Below are positions 33,501-44,447 of a stretch of DNA of 64,000 nucleotides, one piece after another. The stretch covers positions 9,973,501 through 10,037,500 of the forward strand of contig BSYO01000033.1 of assembly GCA_033239525.1 (NCBI GenBank). Reading direction: 5' to 3'. Position 1 is the stretch's first letter. Every line of letters begins with the position of its first letter. The stretch is from Nepenthes gracilis (Eukaryota > Streptophyta > Magnoliopsida > Caryophyllales > Nepenthaceae). Below the pieces are notes generated by a model. The model ran no database searches, was not told the DNA's origin, and saw nothing but the letters and a program-made list of their open reading frames with translations. A program made the translations under genes and the position numbers.

Positions 33501-33760
33501 ACATGATGTGTTTCATGTATCGATACTTCGGAAGTACGTCCATGATCCTGCGCACGTGATTGACTACGGATCTTTGGCTATTGACAAGGATTTGTCCCAC
33601 ATTAGGAACCACTGCAAATTTGAGACCGAAAGGTTCAGAAGTTCCGTACGAAGACCATCCCCATGGTGAAAGTGTTTTGGAGAAATCATTCACCGGAGGA
33701 GGCCACTTTGGAACGCGAAGAAGAGATTCGAAGCAAGTATCCCCACTTATTCTCTTGAGG
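30551..33760 (+). pseudogene. GY2 pol (protease end, RT, RNase H, integrase, CR-like tail)
   Basis: The protease end is [67 protein letters not shown], then about seven codons missing before [13 protein letters not shown]. The catalytic box reads FIND (31499-31510) instead of F-I/V-D-D. About 75 bp are missing near 31612-31650. RNase H: 31651-32265, [34 protein letters not shown]. Integrase: HHCC with CLVCQQ, catalytic Asp 32722, Asp 32905 and Glu 33013 present. The C-terminal tail KVFWRNHSPEEATLE (about 33667-33755) is the Tekay-type CR region. Stops near 30550, 31612, 32265, 32515, 32697 and 32935 make it non-functional. Confidence 0.9.
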
Positions 33761-33797
33761 TATGTAGTTTATTTAATTTCGAGGACAAAATTTCTTT

Positions 33798-33810
33798 AAG
33801 TGGGGGAGAG
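33798..33810 (+). other. GY2 polypurine tract
   Basis: AAGTGGGGGAGAG directly precedes the 3' LTR, the expected place for the plus-strand primer. Confidence 0.88.
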
Positions 33811-35996
33811 TCTGAGGCCCCGGAACCGAAAAATGTGAAAATTGAAAGTAATTAGAATGATGAGTATCATTAAGAGGCCAAAAATGTAGTGAAAAATAAC
33901 GGTTAAAAGTAAAAAGTTAAAAAAATACCCGAGTTCAGCAAGCAGCTGTGTGGCGCCTGCTGTGTGCCCGAGGTGCTGCAGCGAGTACAAAATCTAGTAG
34001 CTACCCCACCCACCGCGCGCCCGCTGGGCACTCAAGCGCGTTTAGCAGAATGTAGCCCGCTCACCGCCCGCTAGAGACGCGCTCGAGCATGGCCCCGACT
34101 TTTACCCGTGCACTGACTTCGTTTTTATTATAAAATGAAGGGAATAAAGTAAAAGGGAGAGAGAGAGAGAGCAGACCACGCACGATGGAGAGGAAGAAGA
34201 GGAAGAAAATAAGAGGAGAAAGGAAAATCATTTGTTCCAATCCGCACCCAGTAAAAATATCGGTAGATCGGGCCAAGGCAAGTGTACTTCGGACCTTATT
34301 TTTCGTTTTTACCGTTTCCTCTTACTTTAAAGTTGATAAAGATACTCTAAAATGATGTTGATGCATGTTTAAAGTAAATGAAGCATGTTTCCTTTGATTG
34401 TTCGGTTAGATTTTGTGTTTACCCAAGTTTATTGCAAGTTTTGGCTTCGATTTCATGTACAAGCATGTAAATAGCATTCGATTTGGTTCTGAAAGTATGT
34501 GTGAAACCCTAACTCGAAAATTTTGGGGATTTTTGGTTAAATTGCATGATTTAGTATATGTGTATAGATTTATGGCATTAATTTCATGAATAAGCACATG
34601 TTTAGTGTTTGATTTGAGTCTGGAAGTTTTGGCGAAACCTTAGGTACGAAAATGAAGGGGTTTTAATGATTTTTAACCGTAACTCCTATTATATAAAAGT
34701 TAATTGACATTGAATTGAAGAACTCGATACAATTTGTTTTTGAAAATTTGCACGGACTTATACTGATGAAATTTCCATATACGTTCTGAAGTTAACTAAA
34801 AGTAAATTATGAAACTCTGATTGTGAAAAAGAGTTTTCAATAAAGAAGTTATTTTTGATACTGTTATTTAGGACCCGGGACAGACGACAGTCCGAATAGG
34901 TTCTTCAGCATGCCTTAGGGCCTTACGGTGTTAATCGAGGATAACTCTTTCTATGGAGTTAATTGTGATCCGCCCTTCCTCGAGGGGTTAAAGTCAGAAG
35001 GAATCACAGTTACAGGCCTACCTTCGGGTGGCATATAGTACAGATCCCTCGGGATGGGATATATATATTACAGTGATAGGCCTTGGATTGTGTGGAGTGA
35101 ACATAATCTATCCTCGATTATTCGCCCCCTCAGCTAGTAGGGTATACTAGCAGGGTCTGTTACCGTTATGATATGTTACCATTTACAAGTTTACCGATTA
35201 CAGTTTACAGTTTACAGTGTACCGATTATAGTTACCGTTTACAGTTTACCAATTACTAATTTCTAATTATGAGGTTTAACATCATCAAAGTATGCCTTCT
35301 CTGTTTTCTAGATTATGCTTTGTATGACCATTCTGTTTCTGCACAGTTATATGTCCATTTTGCATCATTATTTTACCGCTCATATGCATGTACCTTGCTA
35401 GGCCCCGACTCACTGTTTTATATATTTTTTTTCCTCTAGATGAGACTGTAGAGTTAGTGCCTGATGAGAAAGAGTGATCAAGAGAAATTTCTGAAGATTT
35501 TTAAGGACCTGAAGCACTTGGAGCTATTTTGGGAGAGCAGTTGAAGTAAGGACTTGTCTGATCATGTGATTTTGTATACTGATCTTGTATTTATGGATAT
35601 TCATGCACATGAGGGTTTTGTATTGAATGCATATGATGTATAAGATGGTAAATAGGAAAACTATGCTTCTGCAGGTTAATAGTTTAGCTTTCGCTCTAAA
35701 TTTTTGGATATGTTGTACAGGTCCTAGATGGCATCTCGTTATTGAACTACTTGTGTAACTAATGGTTTTATAGATTTATCCCATGGATGGAATATGTGAT
35801 CTTGTATATCTATGTTGTAGGAAGAATTGTGGATAATCAATAGTTGTGTGCTTGTAATGGTTGATCTTACAGGTTGTATTTTTAGATTTTTATCAAGTTA
35901 CAAAGGAGACCCTGTCGAAATTTCTGCAGAAGTCTTGCCTTATAATTTAGTCTGTTCATTCCTGTTCTGTCTTGACGGAAACTTTTGAAAAAAAAA
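33811..35996 (+). repeat. GY2 3' LTR, last ~15 bases missing
   Basis: Starts TCTGAGGCCCCGG (TG altered) and aligns with the 5' LTR to ACGGAAACTTTTGAAAAA, then switches at about 35996 into inverted sequence. CpG-rich boxes lie at 33950-34100 and a TTATTATAAAATG box at 34127. A putative GC-AG leader intron spans 34278-35439 (1162 bp). Confidence 0.9.
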
Positions 35997-37957
35997 TAGT
36001 GAGCCGGGGCCCAACAAGGTACATGCATTTGAGCGGTAAAACAATGATGCAGAACAGTCAATAGCCAAAGATCCGTAGTCAATCACGTGCGCAGGATTAT
36101 GGACGTACTTCCGAAGCATCGATACATAAAACACATCATGTACCCCCGTCAGATTAGGTTGTAACGCCAACGTATAGGCTACCTCCCTGATCCTTTCCAA
36201 AATCTCAAAAGGGCCAATGAACCGTAGCTTCAGTTTCCCCTTCTCTCCAAATCGGAACGTGCCCTTGGATGGTGAGACCTTCAAAAATACAAGATCTCCT
36301 ACGTCGAAACTCAATTCTATCCTTCGCCTATCCACATAGCTTTTCTATCGGCTCTAGGCAACCTTCAAATTATCGTGAATCACTTTAATCTTTTCTGTTG
36401 TTTCTTTCACAATCTCTGGGCCCAAAATCCTTTTCTCTCCAATCTCCTCCCAATGAATCGGCGACCTACACTTTTTCTCGTACAACACCTCAAAAGGTGC
36501 CATACCGATACTAGTTTGATAGGTGTTATTATAAGTGAATTCAGCTAGTGTTAGAAAAGTATCCCAAGTTCCTTTCATCTCCAAGACAGAGGCACTCAAC
36601 ATATCCTCAAGAATTTGAATGGTACGTTCAGATTGGCCATCGTTCTGTGGGTGATACGCAGTACTGAACTTCAACTCTATCCCTAACTCTTTATGCAAGC
36701 TCTCCCAAAACCTCAAAACAAAACATGGATCTCTATCAGACACGATGGAGGCAAGAACTCTATGAAGCCTCATGTTCTCATTTACATACAATTGAGCCAA
36801 CTTATCCCGCAAATAGGTCATCCTGATCACCAAGAAGTGGGCTGATTTCATCAGCCGAGCAACTATAACCCATACGGCATCATGATTCCTAGGAGTCCTT
36901 GGTAAACCCTATACAAAGTCCATGGCAATGTCCTCCCATTTTCAGCTCGGGATTGATATTGGCTGTAACAATCCAGAAGGCTTCCTCCTTTCAGCCTTCA
37001 GTTGCTGACATACCAGGCATCTCTCCACTTAAGCCATGATATCTCTCTTCATATTTCTCCACCAGAAGGTTTTCTTCAGATCCTGATATATTTTATTCGT
37101 CCCCGGGTGGATAGTATACCAAGATTGGTGAGCCTCCTTCAAAATCTTCTCCTTCAACCCTTTATCATCCGGTACACATAATCGTTCTCTAAACCTCAAC
37201 ACACCATCATCCTGGACATTAAAATCAACTCGGGACTCTTTACTCAAATCACTAACAATATCCATGAGAAATAGATCATTCACCTGCTTCTCTTTAACTT
37301 CGCTAACTACTTCCGATTGAATCTGAAAATATGACAGGAGCATTCTGTCACCTTTAGCATAATGTTGGATATCACACTGCTTCAAATAATCCAACATCTC
37401 CATCTGCTTTGACTGCAAGTGTGCCACATAAACCGATCGGCGACTCAATGTGTCCGCAACTACATTGGCTTTCCCTAGCTTATACTATATCTTGCAGTCA
37501 TAGTCTTTCAAGAAATCAAGCCAACTTCTTTGGCTCATATTAAGTTCCTTTTACGAAAATAGGTACTTCAAACTTTTGTGATTTGAATACACAAGAAACC
37601 TCTCGCCATACAGATAGTGTCTCTAAATTTTCAATATAAAGACAACAACAGCAAGTTCGAGGTCATGAGTAGGATAATTCTTCTAATACTCTTTTAGTTG
37701 CCTATATCCATAAGCCACCACTTTACCATGCTGTATCAATACACATCCTAGACCCGCCTTAGAGGCGTCGCAGTATGCCTCAAAGTCTCCTAAACCCTCG
37801 GAATGATCAGCACTAGAGCGGTAGTCAAACGATCCTTTATCTCCTGGAAGCTTAGATCACACTTCTCTATCCACACAAACTTAGCCTCCTTCTTTAGCAG
37901 CTGAGTCAGAGGCATAGTAATCTACGAGAAATTCTCTACAAAACGGCTGTAATATCC
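35997..37957 (-). pseudogene. Inverted GY2-type segment: LTR piece plus pol (RNase H-integrase)
   Basis: 35997-36060 is the reverse complement of LTR sequence around 28528-28592. 36060-37950 is the reverse complement of pol equivalent to about 31683-33587. Minus-strand pieces read ELKFSTAYHPQNDGQSERT (integrase, 36851-36354), RRIELSFDVGDLVFLKVSP (36335-35940) and HQSWYTIHPGTNKIYQDLK (37448-37029). It differs from the GY2 pol at scattered residues but keeps the first zinc-finger His stretch that GY2 lost to a stop. It joins 37965 onward without any TSD of its own. Confidence 0.88.
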
Positions 37958-37964
37958 AAAAGAG

Positions 37965-38503
37965 TGATCAAGAGAAATTTCTGAAGACTTTTGAGGACCT
38001 GAAGCACTTGGAGCTATTTTGGGAGAGCAGTTGACGTAAAGACTTGTCTGATCATGTGATTTTGTATACTGATCTTGTATTTATGGATGTTCATGCACAT
38101 GAGGGTTTTGTATAGAATGCATATGATGTATAAGATGGTAAAAAGGAAAACTATGTTTCTGCAGGTTAATAGTTTAGCTTCCGCTCTAAACTTTTGGATA
38201 TGCTGTACAGGTCCTAGATGGCAGCTCATTATTAAACTGTTAGTGTAGCTAATGGTTTTATAGATTTATCCCATGGATGGCATATGTGATCCTGTGTATA
38301 CATGTTGTAGGAAGAATTGTTGATAATCGATAGTTGTGTACTTGTGATGGTTGATCTTACAGGTTGTATTTTTGGGTTTTCATCCAATTATAAAGTGGAC
38401 TCTGCTAAAATTTCTGCAGAAGTCTTGCCTTATAATTTAGTCTGTTAATCATTTTCCTGTCTTGACGGAATCTTTTGGAAAAAAAAAATTCTGTTCCATC
38501 ACA
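37965..38503 (+). repeat. Second GY2 LTR terminus (last 539 bp)
   Basis: AAGAGTGATCAAGAGAAATT to TTCCATCACA matches 28647-29185 base for base in length and provides the LTR end missing from 35996. It is followed by the CAAGA duplication, so it is the true right edge of the insertion. Confidence 0.9.
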
Positions 38504-40842
38504 CAAGAACTCAATTTTATTCAATAGAAGGCTAAGATCAAATGGCCCCAAAGGGTGACTGATACTCTCAGTTCTTCTTCCGTACAGTCACCAAGAACTA
38601 CAACTACAATAGGATCCTCTCCTTGGTTAAAGAGGATGGCACCCCTACTAGTAATCTGGGTGAGGTCCGACAATTGGTAGTTACTCACTTTTTGAAAATT
38701 TTGGGAACGGGTTGTGTTAATCTTCCCTTTGACACAGAAGACTTAGTCCATTCATCCTGCGTACTATTCCGAATAACCTTCAAGAGTCTCTTTGGTACCT
38801 GGTGAGTGATGGGAAGGTTCAACAATCTTTGTTCTCCATAGGTGACCACAAAGCACCTGGGCCAAATGGCTTCTTCTCGAAATTCTTTAAAGATGCATGG
38901 CACATTGTGGGTCCTTCGATTGTTGAGATGGTTCGATACTTTTTTTAGTATAGGAAGCTCCTTAAGTAGGTCAATGCTACCATCATCAGTTTGATTCCTA
39001 AGGTGATATCACCCTCCAACGTATTTGATTTTAGGCCTATTTTGTACTGTAATGTTATTTACAAAATCATTTTGAAGATTATAGCCAACCGTATCAAACC
39101 TACACTTCCATATTCGGTTGAGCAATGCCAAACCGCCTTTGTGGCGGGAACGCAAGTTGGTGACATTATTCTTCTCACTAAAGAATTGCTTCATAAGTTA
39201 CATTCTTGCAATGGTGTTCCTCGGTATGCTATGAAGTGGACTTAATGAAAGCGTATGATTCGGTTCAATAGGATTTTCTGATTGCTACTTTGGAATTGAT
39301 GGGCTTCTCTCTCCAAATGGCCACTTGGATTTATCAATGCATTACCATTATAACCTTCTCTATTAACATAAATGGAGAATCCGTTGGGTTCTTTAAGGGA
39401 GCAAAGGGACTTAGATAGGATGATCCACCATTGTCATACCTCTTTGTTCTAGTTATGGAAGTACTTCATGAAATCATTAAAATGAAGACTCATCGGAATT
39501 GTAATTTTAAATACCATTGAAAATGTGATCGAATCCATACAGTGATGCTTGCATTTGTAGATAATCTTCTTCTCTTTTCCAGGGCTGATGCAAATTTTGT
39601 AAGACTACTACATGGTTGCCTTAAGAAATTCAAATTGCTTTTAGAGCTTTTAGCAAACAGAGATAAAAATGAATTATTTATATGTACCACAGATGAGAAT
39701 ACCATATAGGACATCAAAAATATTATGAGCTACAAATAGGGGCAACTCATAGTGCAATATTTGGGTGTCCCACTCATTACCACTTATAGACAAAATGGTG
39801 AGGAGGGTGACCTCTTGAAAGAACAAATAGCTGTTCTTTGGTGGCCAGCTTCAATTTATCTCTTTCATTTTATCAATAATTCACTTCCATTGGGTTTCGA
39901 TCTTCATCTTAACTAAAGTTGTATTGAAGAAGATAGAGTGTTATATTAGCCAATTCCTTTGGCATGAATCCATAGAAGGAAAAACTACAACAAAGGTAGC
40001 ATAGGAGGACTTTTATATTACAAAGGATGAATGTGGCCTAGGACTCAAAAACCTCATTGCTTCTAATAAGGTATTAATAAGTCACCCTCTACGGAGAGTT
40101 ATCACCAAAGATCCTGCTTCAGTATGGTCTTCATAGATTCACAACTATCGAATTAAAGACAAATGGCATGAATCAATGTTCTTGACTTAATGGCATTGAG
40201 TTAGAAGAAGATCATGAAACTGTGCTCTGCTCTTTGACTTAGGATGTGCCATCACATTGGAGATGGTGTTGGGACTTTCCTATGGATTGACAATTGGCAC
40301 CTGTTAGGATCACTATACGACAGATACTCGAAGAAACTGATGACTATCATTGAATAATCATGGAATACTAAAGTTTAGGATATCATTAGTCATGGAATGT
40401 GGAAGTGGCCCAATCAGTTCTATGTGGAAGTGGTTAACAGTTTGGACAACATGCCAAATTACTATTTGAATGCATCCCAAAAAGATGAGATCAAATGGTG
40501 TGATAGTCAAATTGGTTTTCTCATGGTGAAATTAGCCTACAAGATATTCCAGGGTTTCAAAGACAGTTGTGTGAAGTTATCTTGTTTGGGGCCCTCACCA
40601 TATACCAGCACATGCCTTTACTTTGTGGTTGTCTATTCAGAGGAGATTAAGCATTTTGGATGGTATCAACACCTTCATTCAACAACCTACTATATATATA
40701 CTTTGCAGCAATAGGACTAAAAGTCATGATCACTTATTTTTTAGATACTCATTTTCAAATGGTGTGTAGAGAATGATATGTTATCATGTGGGAATTAGTT
40801 AGTTGTATAACGACTGCACTCCAGCATAATATGGATAGCTCT
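38504..40842 (+). pseudogene. LINE1 piece 3: ORF2 reverse transcriptase and zf-RVT
   Basis: Continues the linker from 23084. Motifs: SLVKEDGTPTSNLGEVRQL (38610), HKAPGPNGFFSKFF (38847), DFRPILYCNVIYKIILKIIA and QTAFVAGTQVGD (39030-39160). A catalytic VDLMKAYDS is kept, in another frame than its neighbours (39233-39262). The second catalytic box reads FVDN (39554-39565) rather than F-A-D-D. QYLGVPL marks the thumb region. The C-terminal zf-RVT-like segment (IKWCDSQIGFLMVKLAYKIF and SHDHLFFRYSFSNGVW) runs to about 40770. Numerous stops and shifts. sLTR1 inserted after 40842. Confidence 0.85.
40838..40842. repeat. sLTR1 target-site duplication, left copy (GCTCT)
   Basis: GCTCT precedes TGTGAGGTTCCG and recurs at 42882-42886. 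Confidence 0.9.
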
Positions 40843-40976
40843 TGTGAGGTTCCGAATTCATAAGTCAATCAGTAAAATAATAAATAACATAATGGATACC
40901 TAAATAGGAGTCTTGGAAGAAATTTGGGAGAAAATCTTCAAAAAATTGAGGTTGAAGTATCGTTGGCAAGCTAACC

Positions 40977-41215
40977 GCTCGAGCCTCGCTCGAGCCACAA
41001 AACCAGAACCTTCCCCGCTCGATGCGTGCTCGCCTCCCGCTCGAGCCAGTGAACCGGAAACTATCCCGCTCGATGCTCGCTCGAAGCCCGCTCGAGCGGC
41101 GCTTCCAGAACCTTCTCGCGCTCGCCAGCCGCCCGGGCGAATTTTCCCGAAGCCTCCCGAAGCCTCCAGAATACTCTGGCGCTCGCTGGACGCTCGCTAG
41201 GCGCTCGAGCGGCCC
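40977..41215 (+). promoter_or_regulatory. GCTCGAG/CGCTCGA box cluster upstream of TATA in sLTR1
   Basis: At least nine occurrences of GCTCGA or CGCTCG within 240 bp, including CGCTCGAGC, CCGCTCGATG and GGCGCTCGAGCGG. The cluster is CpG-dense against AT-rich surroundings and ends just before CTATAAATAC at 41221. The same arrangement is present in the SIR1 and GY2 LTRs. Confidence 0.6.
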
Positions 41216-41220
41216 GAGCA

Positions 41221-41230
41221 CTATAAATAC
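41221..41230 (+). promoter_or_regulatory. TATA box of sLTR1
   Basis: CTATAAATACCC directly follows GCTCGAGCGGCCCGAGCA. Confidence 0.65.
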
Positions 41231-41404
41231 CCGGTCGGCCTACAATTTCTCACACCTTTCCATTTCTTCCCCACACTTTTCCAGAAGCATTTAGGCCAGG
41301 AGAGAGAGAGAGAACGTCAACCTAGAGAGAGAAAGGGAGAAAATCAAGGTATAAAGTCCGAGTTCGACCGAGAGCCAGTTTTTAAAGTGATAATACGCGT
41401 CGAG

Positions 41405-42430
41405 GCAAGTATTTTCATACTCACTATTTATTCTTTTATGCTTTTTATTCGTTCTTCATCAGGTATTAATGTCCCAATACCCACACAAAATATAAATAGT
41501 CTATAACTCATGCCTGACCACGGAATCTATGACTTATTGACTAAATAAAGCTCCAAATTGAACGGTCTGGTACTACCAAACCCTAATCTCATGTCAGATC
41601 TGAGTTTACTGTACTTTCTTCTCCAAATACTACTAATTCGATTTTAAGGTCTGAATCGTCACGTCCCCTCGATGTGAATGGCCTATAAATGGTAAGAAAT
41701 CTAAATTCCACTCATTAATTATGATAAGGTGCATCTAAATGAAAATGTGGACAACATGCTTAAGTACCAATAGAAAGTGAGAACCGAACAAGTACATGGA
41801 GGGAAGTTCACAAGGTGACTTATGTATAGACCTCCCAATGGCGGGAGATACGGCAAAAATGGATATGGTGGACTTTCCCTCAAATAGAAATGGAAATAGA
41901 ATCAGGATCATGAAAATAGGACCATGGACTTTTAGATGGGTAGTATTCTCTGGTTTGACACGTTCATCTCGGTGGAAACCCGAAGAATACTCTGGCCGCG
42001 TATTCTGGTCGCTCGTGTGAGCGAGTGATGGCGGTGTCACGCCTTGGGATACTACTGTGGAAGAACGAGGACTGCCCTGGTACCCCGGGGGAATGGGGCG
42101 ATACGATATGGCACGATATGATGTGCACGACCCAACGGAGGGTCGTTAAAGATAATCCCTCACGGCCTTAGATCATGGGGTAGAATCATGATCCTTTCCT
42201 CGTCCTCCCGCATCGTTTGCTAGTACGACCTACTGGCCCTGGTCCGCAAAGATTAAAGTAAAAATGTGAAAACATAAGTTAAATGATAATTGAATGTTCT
42301 TTCCCTTCCATATTCCATGATATTTTGATTGCATGTTACCCCTTTTATGATTATATCATCCATAGCTTGATAGTGAGTTATGATCATACTTGCTGAGCGC
42401 TAAGCTCACCCTTGCACTCTCTCTTTTCAG
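41405..42430 (+). other. Putative GC-AG leader intron in sLTR1
   Basis: GCGTCGAG/GCAAGT at 41404/41405 and CTCTCTCTTTTCAG/ATGA ending at 42430, 1026 bp apart, 180 bp after the TATA box. Compare GY2 and GY4. Confidence 0.45.
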
Positions 42431-42881
42431 ATGAAAATGCCCTGATGCCTGACGAAACAGAGTAGGACCAAGAAGTAAGATCGACAACGTGGATTTTGAA
42501 GAAACCTCGAGGATCTATTTTGACTATGTATGGCATGGGAGATTTTGTGGATAAATGGTTTGATTTTGTATGATGGATTATAACGCTTCCGCAGCTATTT
42601 TTGTGGTTATGCTTGGGTTCTATAGTTGGCATCTTTACCTCCGCCGACGTCATACCTGAGTTATGACGCCGGTACCACTACTAAGGTTTAGTGGAACGGA
42701 GATCCTGTGTATGATTTTAAATTATATCGGTGGATGTTGTGCAGAGTTTCTTACAAGTACCTGTATTTTGGTAAACGTCCGAATTTCTGGGGGAACTCTG
42801 CCCAATTTTCTACAAAAATTATTAAACTATATTAGCTTATTGACGGAGGGGTTATTCGGATAAATAACCCGGTCCGTCACA

Positions 42882-43302
42882 GCTCTTAATTAGAAGGAAA
42901 AGAACATTAAACCATACTCCTTTTGCCACACACTTGTTATTACAGTGTACTTTATTTGGAGAGGGCATAATCAGTAAACTTTTTAACACTGTACACCAAG
43001 GGATAAGACACAACTAGCTAATCAGATCACAACCATTGTTCGATGCAAGCTAGAAACAACTTTCATTGGCAGAACTAGTGCAACAAATCCATCATGACAA
43101 GATGGAGTTTGCCTTTAGCGTGTATTAGTCAGAATTAAATTCATTTTTCTATTTTTTATTTTATCTGCATGGCATATAATGTGAAGCTCAGGGTATGCCT
43201 TAACTTATATGCTCTAAGTCCAAGACCGTATATGACCTCAGTTTAGAATATAGATTGTATAAATTCTTTCATCTCAATATATATATAACTTACTAAAAAA
43301 AA
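42882..43302 (+). mobile_element. LINE1 piece 4: ORF2 end, 3' UTR and poly-A
   Basis: After the GCTCT duplication the sequence continues the LINE C-terminus (a degraded VYFIWRGHN stretch at about 42950) and a 3' UTR, ending CTTACTAAAAAAAA at 43287-43302. LINE2 ends in the similar CTTACTTACC plus poly-A. Confidence 0.75.
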
Positions 43303-43726
43303 GATTGAAACATATAAATGTCATATATCATTGGGTGAGGAATGCTCTTAATGTAGATTGTTAACATTTGATAAAGTTGAAGATAACAATAATGAGTTGA
43401 ATAGGAGTGTTTGAGTCATGTCGACACATTGTTGGAATGGTACTGGCCCCCATAAGGTCATGAGGGAATATATGTTGAGATGTTTTACTCCTTTTTAAGC
43501 CTCATGCCTTTTGTACATTTCTTCTATGATGGGGTTAAGGCGATGCTTAATACATGCATGTTGGACTTGTGCATAGAAAATAGAATGGTCTGCACTTGAT
43601 GTATACATGAATGAAACATATGCTTGGTAAATTATTTGGGGCATGCTTGATGAACATGATGGCACACAAATGCGTGGAAAGTTGGATGGAGCTTGCTTGA
43701 CACGTGTATGAAGGGTGCAGATGCAT
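43303..43726 (+). mobile_element. CO1 right part (RNase H end and 3' region)
   Basis: Directly after the LINE poly-A the frame reads RLKHINVIYHWVRNALN, the conserved TKHI-HWIR segment near the end of copia RNase H, and then KVEDNNNELNR. This is the continuation of the protein broken at about 13590. About 43430 onward (TGTTGGAATGGTACTGGCCC) may be the start of the 3' LTR, but I cannot match it to a 5' LTR. It is cut at 43727. Confidence 0.72.
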
Positions 43727-44106
43727 TGTAATGGCCCGATATTTTACTTTTGGGATATTTGGACATATAATTAGTAGATATCATTAACTAAGAAAATTAA
43801 TATGTAGATGAAGTTTTTTTAGCTAAAAATCTATACTTGAGCCTAGACTAATCTTTTGGAGGACATTTCAGTAATTTTTTCGTTGAATGTAAAAGTTGAC
43901 GTTAGGTATTTTAATTATTAATTTGAGATTTTTGATTATTTTTTATGTATTTGTGTTTGATTAATATTAGAAAATTTAATTTTTAGGATATGAAAATGAT
44001 TATGCAAACTCTAAAATCCTACGTACCAATTAAAAACTAAAAATCAAATAAGAAAAACTCCTAAATCATGAAGGCATGCCCTGTTTTGGGAAGTAAACCA
44101 TCAGCG
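43727..44106 (+). mobile_element. LTR-like 5' fragment, unknown family
   Basis: Starts TGTAATGGCCCGATATTTTA, a form common at the start of plant gypsy LTRs, in AT-rich non-coding sequence. No second copy and no TSD in the window. It ends where the inverted repeat begins. Confidence 0.35.
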
Positions 44107-44362
44107 TGTTGTAAGAAAAACAACGTTGTCATTTGGACGACACAGGCCGGACAGTAATGGAATGCACACACACACAATGGAGGAATATGAGAGAAGAAGA
44201 ATATAGACAATTTTTACGTAGAAGACCCTTCTTAATTAAAGAAAAAATGACATAAAAATTTTTAGTGTTCTTCTTCTCTCATATTCCTCCATCATGCGTG
44301 TGTGTATTCCATTACTATCTGGCTTGTGTTGTCCAGACGGCAACGCTGTTTTTCTTACAACA
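44107..44362 (+). repeat. CO2 5' LTR-like inverted repeat (about 100-bp arms)
   Basis: TGTTGTAAGAAAAACAACGT at 44107 is the reverse complement of ..GCTGTTTTTCTTACAACA at the right end. The pairing continues through GGACGACACAGGC / GGCTTGTGTTGTCC, AATGGAATGCACACACA / TGTGTGTATTCCATT and GGAGGAATATGAGAGAAGAA / TTCTTCTCTCATATTCCTCC. The spacer is about 50 bases. It starts TG, ends CA, and a PBS follows, so it acts as the 5' LTR end of CO2, either as a whole short palindromic LTR or as an LTR end duplicated in inverse. Confidence 0.8.
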
Positions 44363-44447
44363 AAGGGTATCAGAAGATAAGGTTCTGTTAAGCTCTCTTT
44401 TGATACCAACAAGTTATATTAAAGAGATGCTGTAAACTTTCGACTGT

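Larger units (their letters stand above)
23085..38503 (+). mobile_element. GY2: Ty3/gypsy chromovirus-like element with internal rearrangement
   Basis: A 15.4-kb span bounded by CAAGA duplications (23080-23084 and 38504-38508). Order: 5' LTR (split by LINE2), PBS, gag, protease, RT, RNase H, integrase with a CR-like tail, PPT, 3' LTR lacking its last ~15 bases, an inverted pol segment, then a second 539-bp LTR terminus ending CATCACA. Because one TSD encloses all of this, the rearranged DNA probably integrated as one unit. Motifs such as [12 protein letters not shown] and the long LTRs suggest the Tekay/Del group. Confidence 0.88.
40843..42881 (+). mobile_element. sLTR1: solo LTR of a gypsy-type element, 2039 bp
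   Basis: TGTGAGGTTCCG to CCGTCACA with TSD GCTCT and no internal region, the product of LTR-LTR recombination. It holds a cluster of GCTCGAG-type boxes (40977-41215), a TATA box at 41221, a GA-rich leader (41300-41345), the GAGGCAAGT block (41402) and the TGCTGAGC..CTCACCCTTGC..CTTTTCAG/ATGA block ending at 42430. Short frames inside are not genes. Confidence 0.92.

Noticed and set aside
40865..41294. Arg/Pro-rich frames in the CpG boxes of sLTR1
   Set aside because: They follow the repeated GCTCGAG motif and lie upstream of the TATA box.
44162..44178. (CA)n microsatellite
   Set aside because: Too short, and it is part of the CO2 inverted-repeat arm.
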